A stretch of 64,000 bases of DNA from Methylobacterium tardum. GTDB lineage: Bacteria > Pseudomonadota > Alphaproteobacteria > Rhizobiales > Beijerinckiaceae. The translations under genes and the position numbers were made by a program. This document shows, piece after piece, positions 61,600-64,000 of the stretch; the first letter of the stretch is position 1, and each line of letters begins with the position of its first letter. The DNA lies in NCBI RefSeq assembly GCF_023546765.1, contig NZ_CP097484.1, positions 2,636,001 through 2,700,000 on the forward strand. Direction: 5' to 3'. The notes under the pieces were generated by a model. It did no database searches. It saw only the letters and a program-made list of their open reading frames with translations, and was not told the origin of the DNA.

Positions 61600-63413
61600 G
61601 CGGCGGCCTTCAGGGCGGGCTGGTCCTCGGCGGCGTCGCGGAGCGCCTCCGCGCCGGTGCGGCTGGTGAAGGCCTGGAAGCTCTCCTCGGGCCCCTGGCG
61701 CAGGGCGAGATAGGCGCGCAGCAGCGCCTCGACGCGGGAGGGCGCGTCCTCGGCCTTCACGGCCTTCCAGATCTCGGTGCCGATCTTCGGGTTCTCGGCG
61801 AAGCCGCCGCCGACCACGACGTCGTAGCCCTCGACGGTGTCGCCCTCCTCCGAGACGACGACCTTGGCGCCGATCAGCCCGATATCGCCGATGTAGTGCT
61901 GGGCGCAGCTGTGGTGACAGCCGGTGAGGTGGACGTTCACCGGCACGTCGAGGTTCGGCAGCGCCTGCTCGATGTGGCCGGCGATGATCAGGGCGTGACC
62001 CTTGGTGTCGGAGGCCGCGAACTTGCAGCCGCGGGCGCCGGTGCAGGCCACGAGGCCGGAGCGGATGCCCGCCGCCTTCGTGGTCAGGCCGAGCGCGTCC
62101 ACGCGGGCTTCGACCTCCGCAACCTTGGCGTCCGGCACGCCCGAGAAAATGAAGTTCTGCCAGACGGTGAGGCGGATCTGGCCGTCGCCGCACTCGGCCG
62201 CGATCTTGGCGAGCGCCCGGACCTGATCGCTGGTCATCTTGCCGACCGGCAGGACCACGCCGATCCAGTTGAGGCCCGGCTGCTTCTGGGCGTGAACGCC
62301 GACATGGGCGAAACGGTCGGTGGCCTTGCGCGGCGCGACGTGCTCCGGCGCGACCCGGTCGAGCTTGCGGCCGAGCTTGTCCTCGACGGCGGCGAGGTAC
62401 TTGTCGAAGCCCCAGGCGTCGAGGACGTACTTCATCCGGCTCTTGTTGCGGTTGGTCCGGTCGCCGTTCTCGATGAACACCCGGATGATCGCGTCGGCCA
62501 CAGCGTTGCACTGCTCGGGCTTCAGCACGATGCCGGTGTCGCGGGCGAGGTCGCGGTGGCCCGAAATGCCGCCGAGGACGAGGCGCATGTAGATGCCCGG
62601 CGGCACGGATGCGCCGTCCAGCACCTCCACCGCCTGGAAGCCGATGTCGTTGGTTTCCTCGAGCGTCGGCATCACGCCGCTGCCGTCGAAGGCGACGTTG
62701 AACTTCCGCGGCAGGCCGTAGAGCGAGCGGTCGTTCAGGATCCAGTTGTGCCAGGACTTGGCGAGCGGGCGCGTGTCCAGCAGTTCCTGCGCGTCGATGC
62801 CGGCGGTGGACGAGCCGGTGACGTTGCGGATGTTGTCGGCCCCCGCGCCCTGGGCGGTCAGCCCGATATCGGTCAGCCCGTCGAGGAAGGGCTGGGCGTG
62901 CTCGGGGCTGATCTCGCGCACCTGCAGGTTCGCCCGGGTCGTCACGTGGACATAGCCGCCGCCATGCTGGTCGGCGAGGTCGGCGACGCCCGCGAACTGC
63001 CAATGGTGCAGGATCCCGTTCGGGATCCGCATCCGGCACATGTACGAGACTTGGTTCGGTGCGACCCAGAACATCCCGTGGTAGCGCCAGCGGAAATTGT
63101 CCTCCGGCTTCGGCTGCTTGCCGGCGGCGGCCTCCTGGATCAGGCGGTTGTGGCCGTCGAACGGGTTCTCGGCGCGCTTCCACTTCTCCTGCTCGCAGAG
63201 CTTGCCGCCGTCCTTGACGGTCCGGTCCTGCGCCTTGATGTGGATCGCGTCCGGGCCGGTGGGCTCGGCAGGCGGCGCGGCCGCCCCCGCCCCGCCCGCG
63301 GCGAGGCCGCCGGTCAGCCGGACGGCGGCGATGCCGGAGGCGAAGCCTTCGAGGTAGCGCTTCTGCTCGGCCTCGAATGCGCCCGCGGCGCTCTGGGTGG
63401 TGGTCTCGGACAT
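61596..63413 (-). CDS. nirA: ferredoxin-type nitrite reductase NirA
   Basis: NirA (605 residues) reduces nitrite to ammonium with a siroheme-[4Fe-4S] centre. The four cluster cysteines are Cys457 and Cys463 in VACTGARGCKFAA and Cys499 and Cys503 in LTGCHHSCAQHYI. The siroheme-domain repeats are visible as GVADLADQHGGGYVHVTTR and FAHVGVHAQKQPGLNWIGV. About 60 N-terminal residues are extra and Ala-rich. It could in principle be a sulfite reductase, but the nasA and FAD oxidoreductase neighbours support nitrite. Its stop overlaps the flavoprotein start, and it begins 10 bp after the FAD oxidoreductase gene. Confidence 0.93.
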   Translation of the reverse strand: MSETTTQSAAGAFEAEQKRYLEGFASGIAAVRLTGGLAAGGAGAAAPPAEPTGPDAIHIKAQDRTVKDGGKLCEQEKWKRAENPFDGHNRLIQEAAAGKQPKPEDNFRWRYHGMFWVAPNQVSYMCRMRIPNGILHHWQFAGVADLADQHGGGYVHVTTRANLQVREISPEHAQPFLDGLTDIGLTAQGAGADNIRNVTGSSTAGIDAQELLDTRPLAKSWHNWILNDRSLYGLPRKFNVAFDGSGVMPTLEETNDIGFQAVEVLDGASVPPGIYMRLVLGGISGHRDLARDTGIVLKPEQCNAVADAIIRVFIENGDRTNRNKSRMKYVLDAWGFDKYLAAVEDKLGRKLDRVAPEHVAPRKATDRFAHVGVHAQKQPGLNWIGVVLPVGKMTSDQVRALAKIAAECGDGQIRLTVWQNFIFSGVPDAKVAEVEARVDALGLTTKAAGIRSGLVACTGARGCKFAASDTKGHALIIAGHIEQALPNLDVPVNVHLTGCHHSCAQHYIGDIGLIGAKVVVSEEGDTVEGYDVVVGGGFAENPKIGTEIWKAVKAEDAPSRVEALLRAYLALRQGPEESFQAFTSRTGAEALRDAAEDQPALKAAA

Positions 63414-63423
63414 CCGCGCCTCC

Positions 63424-64000
63424 TCAAGCAGCCAGCGGCTCGGGCGCCGCGCGCCCGAACATCAAGTCGTCCACGCTCTCGATCGGATCGCCGGAGCGGA
63501 TCAGCCCCTTGCAGGCGCCCTGCTCGGCGATGTCGCCGACGAACACCGCGCCGATCAGCCGGCCCTCGCGCACCAGCAGCTTGCGGTAGAGTCCGGCACC
63601 GGGATCGGAGAGCACGATCGCCTCGGCATCGTCGGGCGTATCCACGATCCCGGCCGAGAAGACCGGCAGGCCCGACACCTTCAGGCTCGTGGACAGAGCC
63701 GTTCCCCGGTACTCGGCCGGATGACCGGCGAGATGACGGGCCAGCGTCTCGGCGTGCTCGTAGGCGGGCTCGACCAGGCCGTAGATCTGGCCGCGGTGCT
63801 CGGCACACTCGCCCAGCGCGAAGATGCGCGGATCCGAGGTCGTCATCCGGTCGTCGACCGTGATGCCGCGGCCGATCGTCAGCCCGGCCGCCTGCGCCAG
63901 CGCCACCGAGGGCCGCACGCCCACCGACATCACCACCAGATCGGCCGGGAGAACGGTACCGTCGGCCAGGACGAGGCGCTCGACGCGGCCGTCCCCCTCG
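63424..64000 (-). CDS. NAD(P)/FAD-dependent oxidoreductase, NirB N-terminal type, 5' end cut by window edge
   Basis: The visible 191 residues run in from the right edge. VLADGTVLPADLVVMSVGVR is the closing strand of the NAD/FAD domain. TSDPRIFALGECAEHRGQIY is the FAD-binding GD/GE motif, and YRGTALSTSLKVSGLPVFSA begins the C-terminal domain. This matches the small FAD oxidoreductase found beside NirA in alphaproteobacteria, equivalent to the N-terminal half of NirB. It would give electrons from NAD(P)H to the nitrite or nitrate reductase. It ends 10 bp before nirA and is the first visible gene of the operon. Confidence 0.88.
   Translation of the reverse strand, partial: EGDGRVERLVLADGTVLPADLVVMSVGVRPSVALAQAAGLTIGRGITVDDRMTTSDPRIFALGECAEHRGQIYGLVEPAYEHAETLARHLAGHPAEYRGTALSTSLKVSGLPVFSAGIVDTPDDAEAIVLSDPGAGLYRKLLVREGRLIGAVFVGDIAEQGACKGLIRSGDPIESVDDLMFGRAAPEPLAA

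Noticed and set aside
1..64000. tRNA genes, CRISPR arrays, insertion sequences, prophage or restriction-modification genes
   Set aside because: No T-loop consensus, regularly spaced repeats, transposase or phage motifs were recognised on reading both strands; a dedicated search would be needed to exclude small ones.

Overview
The window is about 64 kb of very GC-rich chromosome from an alphaproteobacterium of the order Hyphomicrobiales. The best guess is Methylobacterium or a close relative. This rests on gene content (SecDF-YajC followed by Mth938 and squalene-synthase-fold genes, an RluC-HAD-ATP12 block, DUF6894, DUF3775, DUF815 and a NirA/NasA assimilation operon), on GTG and TTG starts, and on the protein sequences themselves. 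No rRNA, tRNA, CRISPR array, phage or insertion sequence was recognised. Most of the window is core chromosome, with short palindromic repeats in many intergenic gaps.

Layout. 1-2.7 kb: biotin genes bioF (cut by the left edge) and bioA on opposite strands, separated by two tiny coupled membrane proteins. 2.8-3.9 kb: a single-domain response regulator and a MarR regulator. 4.2-13.9 kb: the most interesting part. It holds a ZnuD-like TonB receptor with a duplicated upstream motif, a diguanylate cyclase and a REC-HD-GYP phosphodiesterase in tandem, and on the other strand a siderophore-type TonB receptor overlapping a PepSY membrane protein. Upstream of that pair lie a Zur-box-like palindrome and, further out, a clear cobalamin riboswitch on the same strand. 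14.1-14.7 kb: an AT-rich leader and an orphan HigA-type regulator. 14.9-19.2 kb: rRNA pseudouridine synthase, HAD phosphatase and ATP12. 19.3-30.5 kb: glutathione peroxidase, YkgJ-like protein, class III aminotransferase, CorC/HlyC CBS protein, App1-like phosphatase, RNase T2, RlmJ and small hypothetical genes. 30.7-36.9 kb: an outer-membrane barrel protein, a DipM/NlpD-like lipoprotein, two DUF937 proteins around a cysteine-rich secreted peptide, and a hydrolase. 37-41.5 kb: yajC-secD-secF plus two homologues of mitochondrial complex I assembly factors. 41.6-44.4 kb: pcm-surE-serS, tightly overlapped. 44.6-55.4 kb: SnoaL-like, OsmC, DUF815 ATPase, dut, CitE-like lyase, DUF429, Nudix, carbonic anhydrase, DUF4142, acyltransferase, UspA, HIT and NudC. 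55.4-64 kb: an assimilatory nitrate/nitrite operon on the minus strand (FAD oxidoreductase, NirA, Fe-S flavoprotein reductase, NasA, siroheme synthase CysG).

Two results stand out. First, the riboswitch plus Zur-like box upstream of a TonB/PepSY pair suggests that one uptake system may answer to both cobalamin and a metal; this dual control is inference. Second, four genes (an exported protein at 24.8 kb, the barrel protein at 30.8 kb, yajC at 37.05 kb and dut at 46.84 kb) each look as if exactly one base is missing in a short G/C run. One of these is the housekeeping gene dut, so sequencing or assembly error is the simplest explanation, and the three broken genes are probably intact in the living organism.

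How the genes work together: the right-hand operon should take nitrate to nitrite (NasA) and nitrite to ammonium (NirA, with siroheme made by CysG), with electrons from the FAD and Fe-S flavoproteins. SecD, SecF and YajC form the accessory complex of the Sec translocon, which exports the many signal-peptide proteins seen here.
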